This document shows positions 22,938 to 33,930 of a stretch of 64,000 nucleotides of DNA, one piece after another. Where the stretch lies: NCBI GenBank assembly GCA_002633005.1, contig NMRA01000056.1, positions 629,165 through 693,164 of the forward strand. Reading direction: 5' to 3'. The translations under genes were made by a program, and so were the position numbers. Source of the stretch: Phoronis australis. Taxonomy: Eukaryota > Phoronida > Phoronidae. The notes under the pieces are model-generated. The model did not search any database, was not told the DNA's origin, and was given only the letters and a program-made list of their open reading frames with translations. Every line of letters begins with the position of its first letter. Positions within the stretch are counted from its first letter, which is position 1.

Positions 22938-23798
22938 GTGAGCAAGAGCTGCGATTACATTTTTATGACCCAGGAAAAGCTAGAATATTTGCGTAGTTAC
23001 TGCAACCAAAATTGTCCAGAGGTTCCAAATCTTCAGTTTGGCTTTCACCATATTTGAACTTTTGTATATATTTTATGATTTGAGTTCTAATAAAGATTGA
23101 ACTTGACTTAATGACAGGTACGTGTAGTTTTGTTTACTGTGACATGTTTGATGTAGCTGTAATCTGGAAAATTTAGAGATGGGTTCACTATTAGCTGACT
23201 TCTAGTAAGTTGTTTTGATACTTCGTGTAAAAACAAAATAAAAAGATAAGCAACCCTAACCGGTAAGAAAAAAAAACATGTTGACAGGAGTATAAAGTAA
23301 TAGAAACATTTATGAAACATATTTAAAACCAACTTTCCTTTGGGAAATGGCCCTTTGTCAATATCAACGCATGTTAACTTTTTAGTCTTTTTGTAATATT
23401 TAAAATATGTACCACTGAAGTTAAAACTATTCTCCACGTGTAATTACTTGACCATAAGCTGTAGTAAACATCTCTGCCTGTACAAAATGGCGAATCTTCG
23501 AAATACATTAACCAATAATTTTCGTTAAAAACGAACACCACGGCAGTATTCAGCTGGAAAATATGACCACGTATGGTTTTCAATTTTTAAAAATCGATGA
23601 ACAAATAAGCTAAATACTACAAACATTGGGTACGATTGAAGATAAACGACCACGTGTATTGATATACTCGGTGGATTACAAACGGTGATCAGAGTTAACA
23701 ATATCGTTTGGATTATTCTTTTAATATTCTTTCAGTCTCGTTTTACCGGATTTTTTACTAAGAAACAGTTGTCCTTAACTTGTACCCACTCTTCATTT

Positions 23799-23903
23799 AT
23801 GACTGACAAAAAGCTGGAACAGTTATGTAGTCTGTGCAACCGAAATTGTCGAGAGATTCCAAATGTTCAGTTTGGCCATCACCATATTTGCATTTTCGTA
23901 TAA
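23799..23903 (+). CDS. Conserved mini-ORF in duplicated block (copy 2)
   Basis: ATG at 23,799 reads MTDKKLEQLCSLCNRNC and ends with a His-rich FGHHHICIFV. Copy 1 (about 22,963-23,056) reads MTQEKLEYLRSYCNQNC and FGFHHI then stop. Several differences are conservative (L/V, V/I, K/E, Q/R), and an AATAAAG lies 30-35 bp past each stop. It could be the last exon of a duplicated gene or an ORF of a repeat. Not recognised. Confidence 0.3.
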   Translation: MTDKKLEQLCSLCNRNCREIPNVQFGHHHICIFV

Positions 23904-24295
23904 TTTGTGATTTGAGTTCTAATAAAGATTAAACTTGAACTAATAACACGTGTAGTTTTGGTAGGTGTGAAATGTTTAGTGTAGCTGTAATCTCAAAAGT
24001 TGAGGGATGGGTTCACAATTAACTAAATTAATTAAGTTTCCCTGGCGATCAAAATTTACCACTGTTTTGGTACTTCAAGTTTAAAAATAAAATGTAAAGA
24101 TATCAACCCGTTCCCGGTAAGAAAAAAACAAGTTGACAAGAGTATGAAAAATGAAATAACGAAAACCGGTTGAAACAGTTTTAAAACCATCGTTCCTTTG
24201 AGAAGTGTCTTTTTGTGAAAATGAACACAAATTTACTTTTTTAGTCACATTGTAATATTCAAAATGTACCAAGTTAGAACTGCTCTCCACATTGC

Positions 24296-24582
24296 AGGCT
24301 TTAACTCCGTGCAAATGCCAGAGAAAACCAAGTCGGGTGTAATAACAACACCATTGTTAAGAAAGTAGAGCTAGCTATTATCTTTCCACTTCATTAGCTC
24401 AGATCTACATCAATACAAAGGGCGTGCTGAATAGGCATCATAAAATTGTCTGGGGCTTAGGGAATCTGAGCGGTGAACAGTGTAAGCGAAAAAATTCTCC
24501 ACATGCGTTTCTATGACACAGACTCTAGTACGATGACGATTTAGCTGTAAAGATAGATACTCGAAAACGTTTTACACTATCA
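24296..24582. other. Short gap, nothing recognised
   Basis: No feature supported between the duplication and the Gypsy relic. Confidence 0.35.
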
Positions 24583-26310
24583 ATGTCAGTAACTTTGGCC
24601 TTCAGCGAAATAACCGACTCCGAAGTGTACACTACTCTCATGTCCAAACACGACAAACCCGCTGCAAAAGGGTCCCTTGGAATTGAAATTGGTGATTCCG
24701 GGGCAGCAGGGACCACTCCGCATCTACCGTTTAGCGACCGCTCTTTATCCAAAATGCTTTTTCAAGAGTCACATGTTAGGCTTTTCACTTACACTCGTCA
24801 AACCAACAAATGCTTTTGGTCCCTCAGCCTTGGGTTACAGCTCTAGAACCAGGATAGATATACTAGTTCCTATCACAGGTTTTACCTAGTCAATTCCGCG
24901 GGGCCGATAATTCTCGGCTTCTCGACTTCCTCAACCGAGGAAACTCATATCTATCGACATTCTGTCGAAAGCCAGTCTTGTGACGCCACGGAGATGATCA
25001 AACATCACGTGTCTGCCCTACCGCCTACACCGCAGAAACGGTAACGAAAGTCGACTCGATATTTGACCTCAAGCGTTGTTTACCTGACCAGATCGGCGAT
25101 TTCGCTGGAAAGAGACCGAAATACACATCCATGATGATGGCGAGTCCCACCTATACCCGCTACCTCGACCTGTCGTGAACATATTCTCTGAACCTATTGA
25201 CTTCCACGTACAAGGAAGAACTGGAACGCACGGAAAAGATGGGCGACATCAGAAAAGCTACTGGGGGCACTGACTGATGTTCGTCACTTAAAGATGACAG
25301 TCTTCCGGTATGCCTGAATCCTCGCTACCTTAAAAAAAGCCTTAAACGATGCCCACATAAATTTTCACTGTGCAAAAAATCACATCAGCATTTGCTAAAG
25401 CTAGATATTATACCAAGCTTGATGCAGAAGCCGGTTATTGGAGTGTTAAGTTGGCTGAGTCATCTCAGGAACTCGAAAAATTTTGCACTCCATTCGGGCG
25501 GTACTGTTTCAAGATTTTGCCATTTAGTTTAGCTATCTCGCAAGACATTTGACGTGGTTATCGAGCAGTGTGAGGGCTGTGTTGGAATCAATGATGATAT
25601 CGTCATCTGTGGAGAATCCGAAGAAGAGCATGACCAACGTCTGAGATTCTTTGAGATAGCGTGAAAAGAAGGTTTGAAACTCAATTCTGCCAAATGCGTC
25701 ATCGAGACAACTGTATGCCATTTTTCGGTCGCGTGTTAACCGACCATGGTATACTATCAGATACACGAAAAGTTGAAGATATTACGCATGTGACAACTTC
25801 TCAAGACAAAGAAAGCCTCCGAAAGTTCTTGCGTATGGCTAGGAAACAGTAGGGTGTGGCAACGTTTTTGTCGAATCTACTCCCAAACTTTTCAGAACAC
25901 ACCGCCATCTTAAGAGATCTAAAAGAATTGTCCATTTGAGTCGGTAGTTGATCATCAGGCGGCTTTCGACAGCATTAAACAGTTTGTAACCAACAACGTA
26001 AGTCTACGCTACTACGGCTCCAATCACCATTCAGCTGCTCTCGAAGTTGATGCCAGCATCTCTACGACAAACCATTTACCGTCGTAATGGGTCACAACTG
26101 AAACGGGATGATTTTTATTCACGCGGCACCACCAAGACTTCAGCGAATGATTATTATAGTGGAAGAGTATGATTTCTGTGTTCGGGTTAGGCAAGGTACC
26201 TATAGATGGTGCTCAGTCGTTGATACCCTGTCAAGACTACCAAATCTAAAGAAAAACAACGAAGTAACTTTTGGACTGCTATGTCGACAGTATTGTGGAA
26301 ATTGACTTCT
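24583..26310 (+). pseudogene. Second Gypsy-type pol relic
   Basis: A retropepsin-like piece with D-S-G-A-A (24,694-24,708) is followed, after frame changes, by reverse transcriptase with KLDAEAGYWSVKL and FGRYCFKILPF (25,370-25,550), a DDIVI segment in place of the catalytic box (about 25,593), palm/thumb sequence (25,640-25,860) and RNase H fragments ending near 26,270. Many stops and shifts. It is distinct from the 16.6-kb relic, whose preserved part begins about where this one ends in the pol order. No LTRs seen. Confidence 0.75.
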
Positions 26311-27592
26311 AGAATGTCAAAGTCGACTTGTAAAATTTCTCTGCTTCAAAGGAAGGAGCATGTCAGATTTGAAACCCTCAACGGTCTTGTTCTCAGAGCA
26401 GTTAGGAAAGTGCCGGGTCCTAGACGGATGGGTCTCCACTGCCATGCGACATGCAGACAATCTTAAAACTTTGGGTAACGTATCAAGTGTTATCCTGGGC
26501 GGCTCTAGAATTCCAAAACTTTCATTAATGTGTTAATATACTTCAAGGTACAGCAGAAGGTTTATATTTGTTAAACAGAGGGTGGGAAGTAGAAACTCTG
26601 TGGGACGTAGGCAGTCGTTTTCGTCACCCCCCCCCCCGGCCGTGACGTCATTGGAAATCAGCAGTGCTGTTTGCTCTTCAGTGATGAACTCGAAATACGT
26701 TAAAAAGATTATCTCAAATTTTGTTTAGTGACCTTCATTCTAACTCATATATCAAAAAACAAGCCATGTCAGTTAGTAAACGTATATATTTTGAAAACAT
26801 GTTTTACATTTATGTGCCATTTTTTATTACGTTAACACATTTTTTAAGTCGAAATTTCATTTTCAAGAAAGGTACATTCATAACAAAATTACCCGTTGGT
26901 CGATTTTAATGAAACCCCTTTCAAATGAAAACGTCACGGTTAACCTCAAAAACGCTATTAAGAATTTTCGAGTACTCATTTGGTTTTGTTTCTATGCCAA
27001 TTTAACTCGCAAAACGTAAGGTATTTTTGTAAAAAAAATAGCAGTCGTATTCGTCTATCTTACGGTACGCAAAAATTACGCGTTTGAAAAGAAAATTCAA
27101 AGCGTTTTTGAGATTAATGAATAGCTATTAAAACTGAAAAGTTTCAGTGAAATTCATTAAGCCGTTTTCGAGAACTCGCGTTCTTAAGTTTATGTCGATT
27201 TGCCGAAGCCGAAAAAAAAGCGGAGAACGAAGTGAGTCTTCAAAATCTGACGGTTATCGCTTAATTGTTAGAAAAAAATTGTTTTTGGTCATCCTAATCT
27301 ATACGATGTCGTAACCATGTTCGCTATTTGAACATTCATTTGCAATGTGAACTGTATTTGCAGTCTGTAATTAACGTAATTATAACAAACTTTGTTAATT
27401 AAGTCGGCTAAGTTCTTGATATATACATTGGCGGATAACGTAAAGTTACGTAGACTTAGAGAGCGAGATTGACAACATTATGAAGACACGCATGGAGATG
27501 GGAGTGAAGACGACTCTGGCCATATATAGGTGAAACAGATAAATTGTTATGGTGTCTCCATGTCGACAGACTTTGCGTGCTCGAGGCCGTAG
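26311..27592. other. Intergenic, AT-rich
   Basis: A poly-C run (26,627-26,637) with a lone TGACGTCA at 26,643-26,650. No exon seen. Confidence 0.4.
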
Positions 27593-28419
27593 CAGTGGCG
27601 GATCTACGGGGGGGGGGTTTCAGGGGGTTCAAGCCCCCCCTCGGGCCAGGACCCAAAAATTAAAAAAAACAAAAGCGTCTCCATCAAAACAAAAACGGCA
27701 CCGCCAGCGTGTGTAAAACTCTGAAAATATAGTTTTTTGCATTGTGAATTGCTGAGTCTTTGTGGCTCATCGGCAAAACGCGCGGGGATTTGTGTGCGCG
27801 CTTCCGTCGACACTTCTGAAGTAGCCAAGCATTTTAGATGGATTCACCGCTGAAAGAGCAGTTCTATAGCTGATTTCTTTAGGTAACTAGCTTCTTTACT
27901 CTAAGATATGTTTTGATTTGATTAGGGGAAATACTGCGGTGCCACAACCCTGATATTCAGGCGAATTGACGTGCAACGTTTTTACCTCATCTGTCATGCC
28001 GTGTCGTTCTATTACAATCCACACGTTTGTAACTGATGTATAGTAAAGTTGTCTTGCGCAATATCATACAGTGTACATGTACATGTAATATTGTGTACAT
28101 GTACATGTAATATTTTTGAAAAAAATTCTTTTACCGAAGAATTGCTACTGTGGCGGGCGCCGTGGTCTGGTCGCGAGTCCGTTTGAAGACACACTCTATA
28201 ACAAGTTATGTCTATACAAGGAATGACCAAGGGGGCACCCACATTGAGAAAGTGACCGCATGGGCGAAAAGTGTACAGTACCAGAAATTGCGGGGAGGCT
28301 GTTCTTTCACAACAAAGTCTTGCGGGACTCGTGCGATGTTCAGTAGGCCTCCTAAGGAGCCCGAGTTCCGACCTCAACACCTACCGTCTGTCTACCTGCA
28401 ATAAGCACACTGCCGTCTT

Positions 28420-28545
28420 CTGTACTGGGAATTTCCGCAGAAAGGCTCACCCGATGAAACGCTCATGCCCATGGGCATTTATTTGATATTAGTACTTCGG
28501 GGTTCAAGCGTTCAGACATTGGGACGTTTATTTCGAAAATTGCAA
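28420..28545. repeat. Dispersed repeat, relative of the 1.3-kb fold-back element
   Basis: TTTCCGCAGAAAGGCTCACCCGATGAAACGC here matches, with changes, the CTGTAGATAAGCCCACCCGATGAAATGC run at 1,315-1,345. Both go on to a CCCATRGGCGTTTATTT-like block and a TTCAAG...TTCAGA/CCAGA tail. Confidence 0.5.
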
Positions 28546-28689
28546 GAGATGCAAACAGGTTCTGGGATGCTTCGTCAAGGTTTGAAGTAGTCCATGATGA
28601 ACGGATCAAATTTAGTTGCGCATGTAAGTCTTTCGAATGGACTTGGCAACCTCAAGGGTCTTAGTGTCAACTGAGCTGCGAAACGAGAT

Positions 28690-28863
28690 GCTGACATTGT
28701 AGAGGCTTACAAGCTCATTGACACAGCAGTTGACGAAGTGCAAGCGTTGGGAACAAACATCGAAGATATCTGGGTAGAATGGTTCCAAGACGAGCAAATC
28801 ATTGGATCCGATATACAAATTCCTCGGCAGTCTAGACAACAGAAGGATAGGACTAACGTATGA
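28690..28863 (+). pseudogene. hAT transposase fragment
   Basis: 58 codons, open from 28,690 and running to TGA at 28,861. They include EAYKLIDTAVDEVQALGTNI and end in IPRQSRQQKDRTNV. The PR-x3-RQ-x2-R-x-NV ending is typical of the segment before the dimerisation region of animal hAT transposases. Upstream sequence (from about 28,555) looks like the same protein with shifts. Non-functional. Confidence 0.55.
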
Positions 28864-28931
28864 GTAACCACTGGGGATTAAAATTTTAGAGAGAAGTTTT
28901 CAATTCAAATTTTTTTGCATAGTACACTTTA

Positions 28932-29255
28932 GGTCTCGCGACGGACCAGGCCAGCTTGATTTGTGTAGATGTTGAGTTTCAGTGTACTTCTGGTCCTTCG
29001 GCGAACTAGTCTTGGGATTTTTTTACCAAAGTGTGCTTTGTAAAATTATTTATTTCAGCCAGTACTGTTTGATCCCGCGACAGATCGACTATTTGTATAG
29101 GGATAATAATCAAAGGTGTACTCTTGGTCTCGTGACGGACCAGGTCAGCTTTTTGTGTACTCTCAGTGTACATCTGGTCCCTCTGCAAACTACTCCAGTG
29201 TATCTTTTCACCAATGTGCACAGGATGTTTTGGTTTCGTGAAACTGTTTTCAGAT
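28932..29255. repeat. Tandem duplication, period about 195 bp
   Basis: GGTCTCGCGACGGACCAGG (28,932) recurs as GGTCTCGTGACGGACCAGG (29,127), with CTGGTCC and TTACCAAAGTGTGC/TCACCAATGTGCAC following in both. A weaker third relative is near 29,070. Confidence 0.65.
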
Positions 29256-29930
29256 GATTTGTTTCCTGGTAGATTTGACGTTTTTCAATTGTTGTCAACG
29301 TGATTCAGCTTAATAAAGTGATACCTAATTATTTATTGTCGCTTTTGATAATAGACTATGAGTTGCGAGCACCATCGTTCGCCAGTTTTTCTCGTAACAA
29401 GACAGAACACGTGTTTATTTCCGGACTAACAGTACAGGTCTTCGTTCTTAAACAACTTGAGGCTGCTGTTACGCGATCATCTGATATTTAAGTTTTTACG
29501 CCCCGTCGGTGCTCCCTTAATTATGCTCTTGAATATTTGGAAATTGTCTTAACCCATGTATACACACCACACTTTTTCGTGTACGACTTTTCGTATGCTA
29601 AAAAAGGTGTGTGTAAGCAGATGTTCCAACAAAAATTTTTGCTGGTGGCGTGACTCATACCCAGATGTGCACCAATATGGTTTCATGAAACTTATGTGCC
29701 AAGTTGGCATGTGACGAAATCGAGAAGGGTTTTTAATTATCTTAAGAAAAACTCCAGAGACATGTTAAGTGCCAGAAACTTACCAGGATGCATGGAAATT
29801 TCACTATTTGGCTACAAAAACAAAAAAAAATATCTTACACGGGAGGGGAAACCCCCCTCCCGACCTCCCCCGCTCGGCGCCACGCGGGAATCCTAAACCC
29901 CCCCTTGCTGAAAACGTAGATCCGCCACTG

Positions 29931-31980
29931 CGTACAAAATCGACTCTCTCGCACCCGGCGACGTTTTCGGCGAGTGATTTCAGAGCTGACATTTCCGAGT
30001 CGTCATTATAGCCTTCTAACCGCTTTTTGTCGAGTGATATGTATATGTCCCTAAGTGTAAATCTGTAACCTTTTTTACCCCGACTGTCAAAGCCCAGTCG
30101 CTAAGAATGGCGCACTGGATTTCATTTCTTCGAATATCGAGTTCGTTTGTCAGGAATGATCATTATTGTGATGTCAACTGGATTTTATTTCTGATAAATG
30201 ATACTCGTTTCTGTTTTGTCTGTTCCAGAATTATGAAAGCTAAAGCTTTTGTACCGACGTGATTCGTCGATTGTTTCGGATGGCAGCGCAACCACCAATG
30301 ATGCGCCGCCCATGTTTCGGTGCAGTGCCTACTGTAGCCTCTGTGCCGGCTGTAGTCGTGACCTGTGACAAGGAGTGTAGTATTCTATGTACACTCCTTG
30401 CTCTAACCAAGTTGCGTGGCATCAACATTCCGGTAATAGATGTCGCATGCTTTTTTCGTCTCAATAGCCCACGTGAAGATCAATGACTGGAACCGAGCAA
30501 GACAATACACCACTCAGAGTCGACTTTCCGAATCAGGGAAAATAGAACGTTCTACTTTTCATTCTCGAACTGAGGTGAAATGAAACATTATCGTGAAAGT
30601 TCTCCCACGGGTGGACAATGTGCACCGACCACCAAGTCGAGAGTGTTCGGAGTCCTTGGAGGATGGTTTCCCAGTTTCCTCTGGTTTTAACATAGTCGTG
30701 AACTTTTACGGCAAGACGTGCGCATCGCGGAGAACCAGATAAAATCCGATTTAGCCATGATGCGACAAAAATATGTAATCACGCCCTACTGAACAAGAAG
30801 TCTTTTTGAAACAGCAATCTCCATTTTACTTAGTCCTCCATTTTTGTTAATTGGGAGAGGAATGACTTGGAAACATGCATCCCAAGAAATACACAACAAC
30901 GAGTAAACTGTACGGCAATGATCAATTTTTTATTGAGTAGACAAGTTTACATACTGACGTAATACATACAATAAAGTAAATAAATTTGCAATAATTTCTT
31001 GTGTTTGACGAAAAATCTCTCGCCTATAAAAATCCTATATAAAAATATTCAGATATAATAAGCAAATTATCTCACCACTAAGCAATGTAAAACATTCTGC
31101 AAAAAGAACTTAAACTCAAAGTCACGTACACGTTCAGCACTGAAAATCCTCTTTAAACAGAAATAAGAAGGCAAACTAGGACACCTCCAAACTAATCCAT
31201 GCACACAAACGAAAAAAAAGTTGACATGCCTAACACCAAGGAAACTTTCTTTGTGGGATATCTATCATCAGAGACATCTATTGGTTTGAAATGCAGGTGC
31301 ACATTCCATTGTCAGTGGTTGATTTCATTCAGCATCAGCAGGCTGTTTTCATTGGTTGGTTTTAATTCATTCTGCATTGGACGACAGACACCCCACAATC
31401 CCTTGTAATACAAGATCTCTGAATATCTAAAAAGTCAGGGGTAAAACAGTTGTGCAAACGAAAGACCACCCACGTGGAGCTCGAAATTTAGCCTGGGATG
31501 AGGTGCAGGTGAAACAAGATTCTTGTTCCATGGATTCAGACAGTGATTGTCATCACTTGGAATCCACATCCCACTTGTACATGCGCAAGTGAACACTGCT
31601 AATTTTTCTAAATCTATTCAAAAGGTTAGAAGACGATTTTCTTCAATAGCACAAGGTGAGTATAATTTACAAATGCCAATTCATAGAACTAACATGATTC
31701 ATGAACCTGTCTCCTGCCTGTTTGAAAACAGAGTTGAAGATTTCTCAGTCGTGCAGCATATTTAATTCTCATTTTTGGCTAATCACAAAGTAACTGAAAA
31801 TATGAAACATATTCAAATATCATATGTCTAACATGACTTCATAACCAACAGGAATAGTATAATGTACTCTAGTGTAATAATTCACTACCTTTATATCAAG
31901 AAACCTGATCAAGGATCAAGGCTACTAGAAAACGATATTTGTTTTTTCAAATTGGTGTACTAAGCTCAACAGAAATCTGG
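29931..31980. other. Intergenic
   Basis: A frame at 30,259-30,486 (MIRRLFRMAAQPPMMRRP) has no supporting splice site or domain. AT-rich from 30,900. No supported gene. Confidence 0.35.
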
Positions 31981-31981
31981 A

Positions 31982-31991
31982 TTTATTTATT
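31982..31991 (-). terminator. Candidate poly(A) signals of the receptor gene
   Basis: Two overlapping AATAAA hexamers on the minus strand, about 975 bp past the receptor stop codon. Another lies near 30,930. Choice is by distance only. Confidence 0.4.
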
Positions 31992-32965
31992 CAAATTTAA
32001 TATTTGTGAACAAAGTAACCATTTCCCTGATTCGTTATAGTTGAAATGAATACATACCATCCAACACACAAACTACTACTTGATGGACACATAACCTGCC
32101 TGGTTAACATTGTTAGTTCATACAGGTTTAATAGTCTTTCTGTCTTTCTGAAACCAACAGGCAGATTGGAAGATTTCAGCCATGAGGAATCCTGTGATGT
32201 GGTGTGTCCACGAGTCATAACCAGGTGATTAATGTAATGGGCCCCGGCCTTGTGGCCTAAGCACGCATGATGTACCGCAAAGGGCATCATGCCACCTGCG
32301 CTCTTTTTTTAACACACAAACTAGACTTGTAAGGAAATACCTCATAAGCCAACAGTATCACTATTTTGCCATAACAAACAAGCACTTTTAAAAGAACCAG
32401 CAGCTGTAAAAATTGAAATTCATGAAAACACCTGACCAACAATGAATAAACAACAAAAATAGAAAGAAATAGCAAGGCTATACAATGTTGGCCTCAAACA
32501 ATAGAGACACTGCTCAAGTCACACAGTAGCTGGCACCAAATACATTAACGCAGACAACATAGGTACTCGGAGCTAAACAAATGCGGTACACCTAAATTGC
32601 TGCCACGAAAAATGAATAATTCCCACCACCGAGATCTTCGTTTCTACGACAATCCGATTTTCGAGCATTCCAAATAAAGAACACCGGCCTCCAGCCCATC
32701 TTACAAAGACACCAAAATCGTCTGCTTGTACAGACTGTTACTCCTCTCTTACTGTCGCATCTACAGAACAAGTGCTTCCAATCATGACCAACAGGGGCAG
32801 CACCACCAAAGGCAACATGAGCGACTGCATGCATTCTCACACGTTAGAGGTCTTAATACTAAAAGAAAGCTGCAGTCTGTCATGAAGAACGTTCCACCTT
32901 AGGGTCCCATAAAGGTTAGGAATGGCCCTACTCACCAACATAGCTTACTAAAACCCCTGAAGATT

Positions 32966-33930
32966 CTATATATAAGATAAGACATCTTGATTGTTGTTTA
33001 TATTTGGTGGACTCATCATCTTGATTTGGGGTACAGTCACATAGTCGGTGGTGGCACTGGGCACAGGAATTTTATTACACTCCTCCCCCTCCTCTGTCGA
33101 GCTGTGTGAGCTAGTACTCCCTAGCCTATCAGTGGAGACCGATCCACTGCTTTCTTTATCTTTAAGAAATTTGAAAGAACCAGCGGATTCCGGAGACATA
33201 TAACCAGAGTCTCTCTTTCTCTCTGGCTGAACAATTAAGCGAGGTACGGACTCCCCACTCGACCCCTCCACCCCCGAGTCTGGATAATATTTCGTTGTCA
33301 CAGGAAACGCATTATGTGACAGGTAACCATCATTGTCACTTCTGATTGGCTGACTGTTCTGCTCAGTCAACAAAGAATCGTTGCTGGGATCACTATTATC
33401 AGCGAATTTCGAATAGCCCAAACTACTGGCTGCACTGTCTTTTTCAGGGGGACGACTTACATAGCCCCCACTGCCACCTTGAGGTCGAGTTTGGAACTTC
33501 AGCGACGCCTCAGGTGGCTCTATTTCATTTTCAAACACAACATCTAGGTTGGGTGTGGGTATACCGTTGACCATGACTGGTTTCCGTGGGGCCATCTGTG
33601 TGCTGCTGATCTGCGGCAAAGCCTGGCTGACATGGTTAACGATTAGCTCTGGAGCTATGTAATTCATACCATTCATTTTCTGGTCCAATTGTTTCAGTTC
33701 ATCTATATCATTCGTTCCAAACTTGGAGTATTCCAGGCTGCCCAGTTCTGATGGAGGCGGGGGCTTCTTCATCTCTGACATCTCCGTGATGTCTATGTCC
33801 TCGTTGTCGATATACGAGTCAGAGCGCATCAGCTGGTCGTGACCAAGGTAACCGTCTAGATTGGCCTCGTTCAGATCATTCACATCCAACTTGGTCGTCT
33901 TCAGTCCGGAATTGTGACGGAGTCTGCCGC
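32966..33930 (-). CDS. Receptor exon 19: cytoplasmic tail and stop
   Basis: Acceptor CTTTTCAG; 321 codons to TAG (32,968-32,966). It holds 12 of the 14 tail tyrosines, four GY-hydrophobic motifs (Y894, Y1023, Y1069, Y1110), two LxYSKF motifs (Y934, Y1039), YVTV at 1163, a PPPP run (923-926) and DSG motifs at 1084 and 1107. It ends in SYI. Coding the whole distal tail in one exon is common in this receptor class. Confidence 0.9.

Larger units (their letters stand above)
22417..24295 (+). repeat. Tandem duplication, about 1 kb per copy
   Basis: Copy 1 is about 22,417-23,440 and copy 2 about 23,450-24,295. Shared blocks appear in the same order: CTGTAGTAAACATCT, ATTTTTAAAAATCGATGAAC, ACATTGGGTACGATTGAAGA, GTTCTAATAAAGATT and TTTTTAGTC...TTGTAATATT. 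Indels and many substitutions show that it is old. Each copy holds a short conserved frame (22,963 and 23,799) ending before an AATAAA. Confidence 0.85.
27593..29930. mobile_element. Probable degraded hAT transposon
   Basis: The left end CAGTGGCGGATCTACG (27,593-27,608), followed by a G-run, is mirrored at the right end by CGTAGATCCGCCACTG (29,915-29,930) preceded by C-runs. A hAT-type transposase scrap lies inside (28,690-28,863). The flanking 8-mers (GGCCGTAG and CGTACAAA) do not match, so it may be two separate ends of the same family rather than one element. Confidence 0.5.

Noticed and set aside
27456-27828. Minus-strand proline/glycine-rich frames next to the G-run
   Set aside because: Generated by the G/C-rich terminus of the probable hAT element.
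30240-30486. Overlapping frames on both strands near 30.3 kb
   Set aside because: An acceptor-like TCTGTTCCAG lies at 30,230, but no start, donor or recognisable domain supports either strand.
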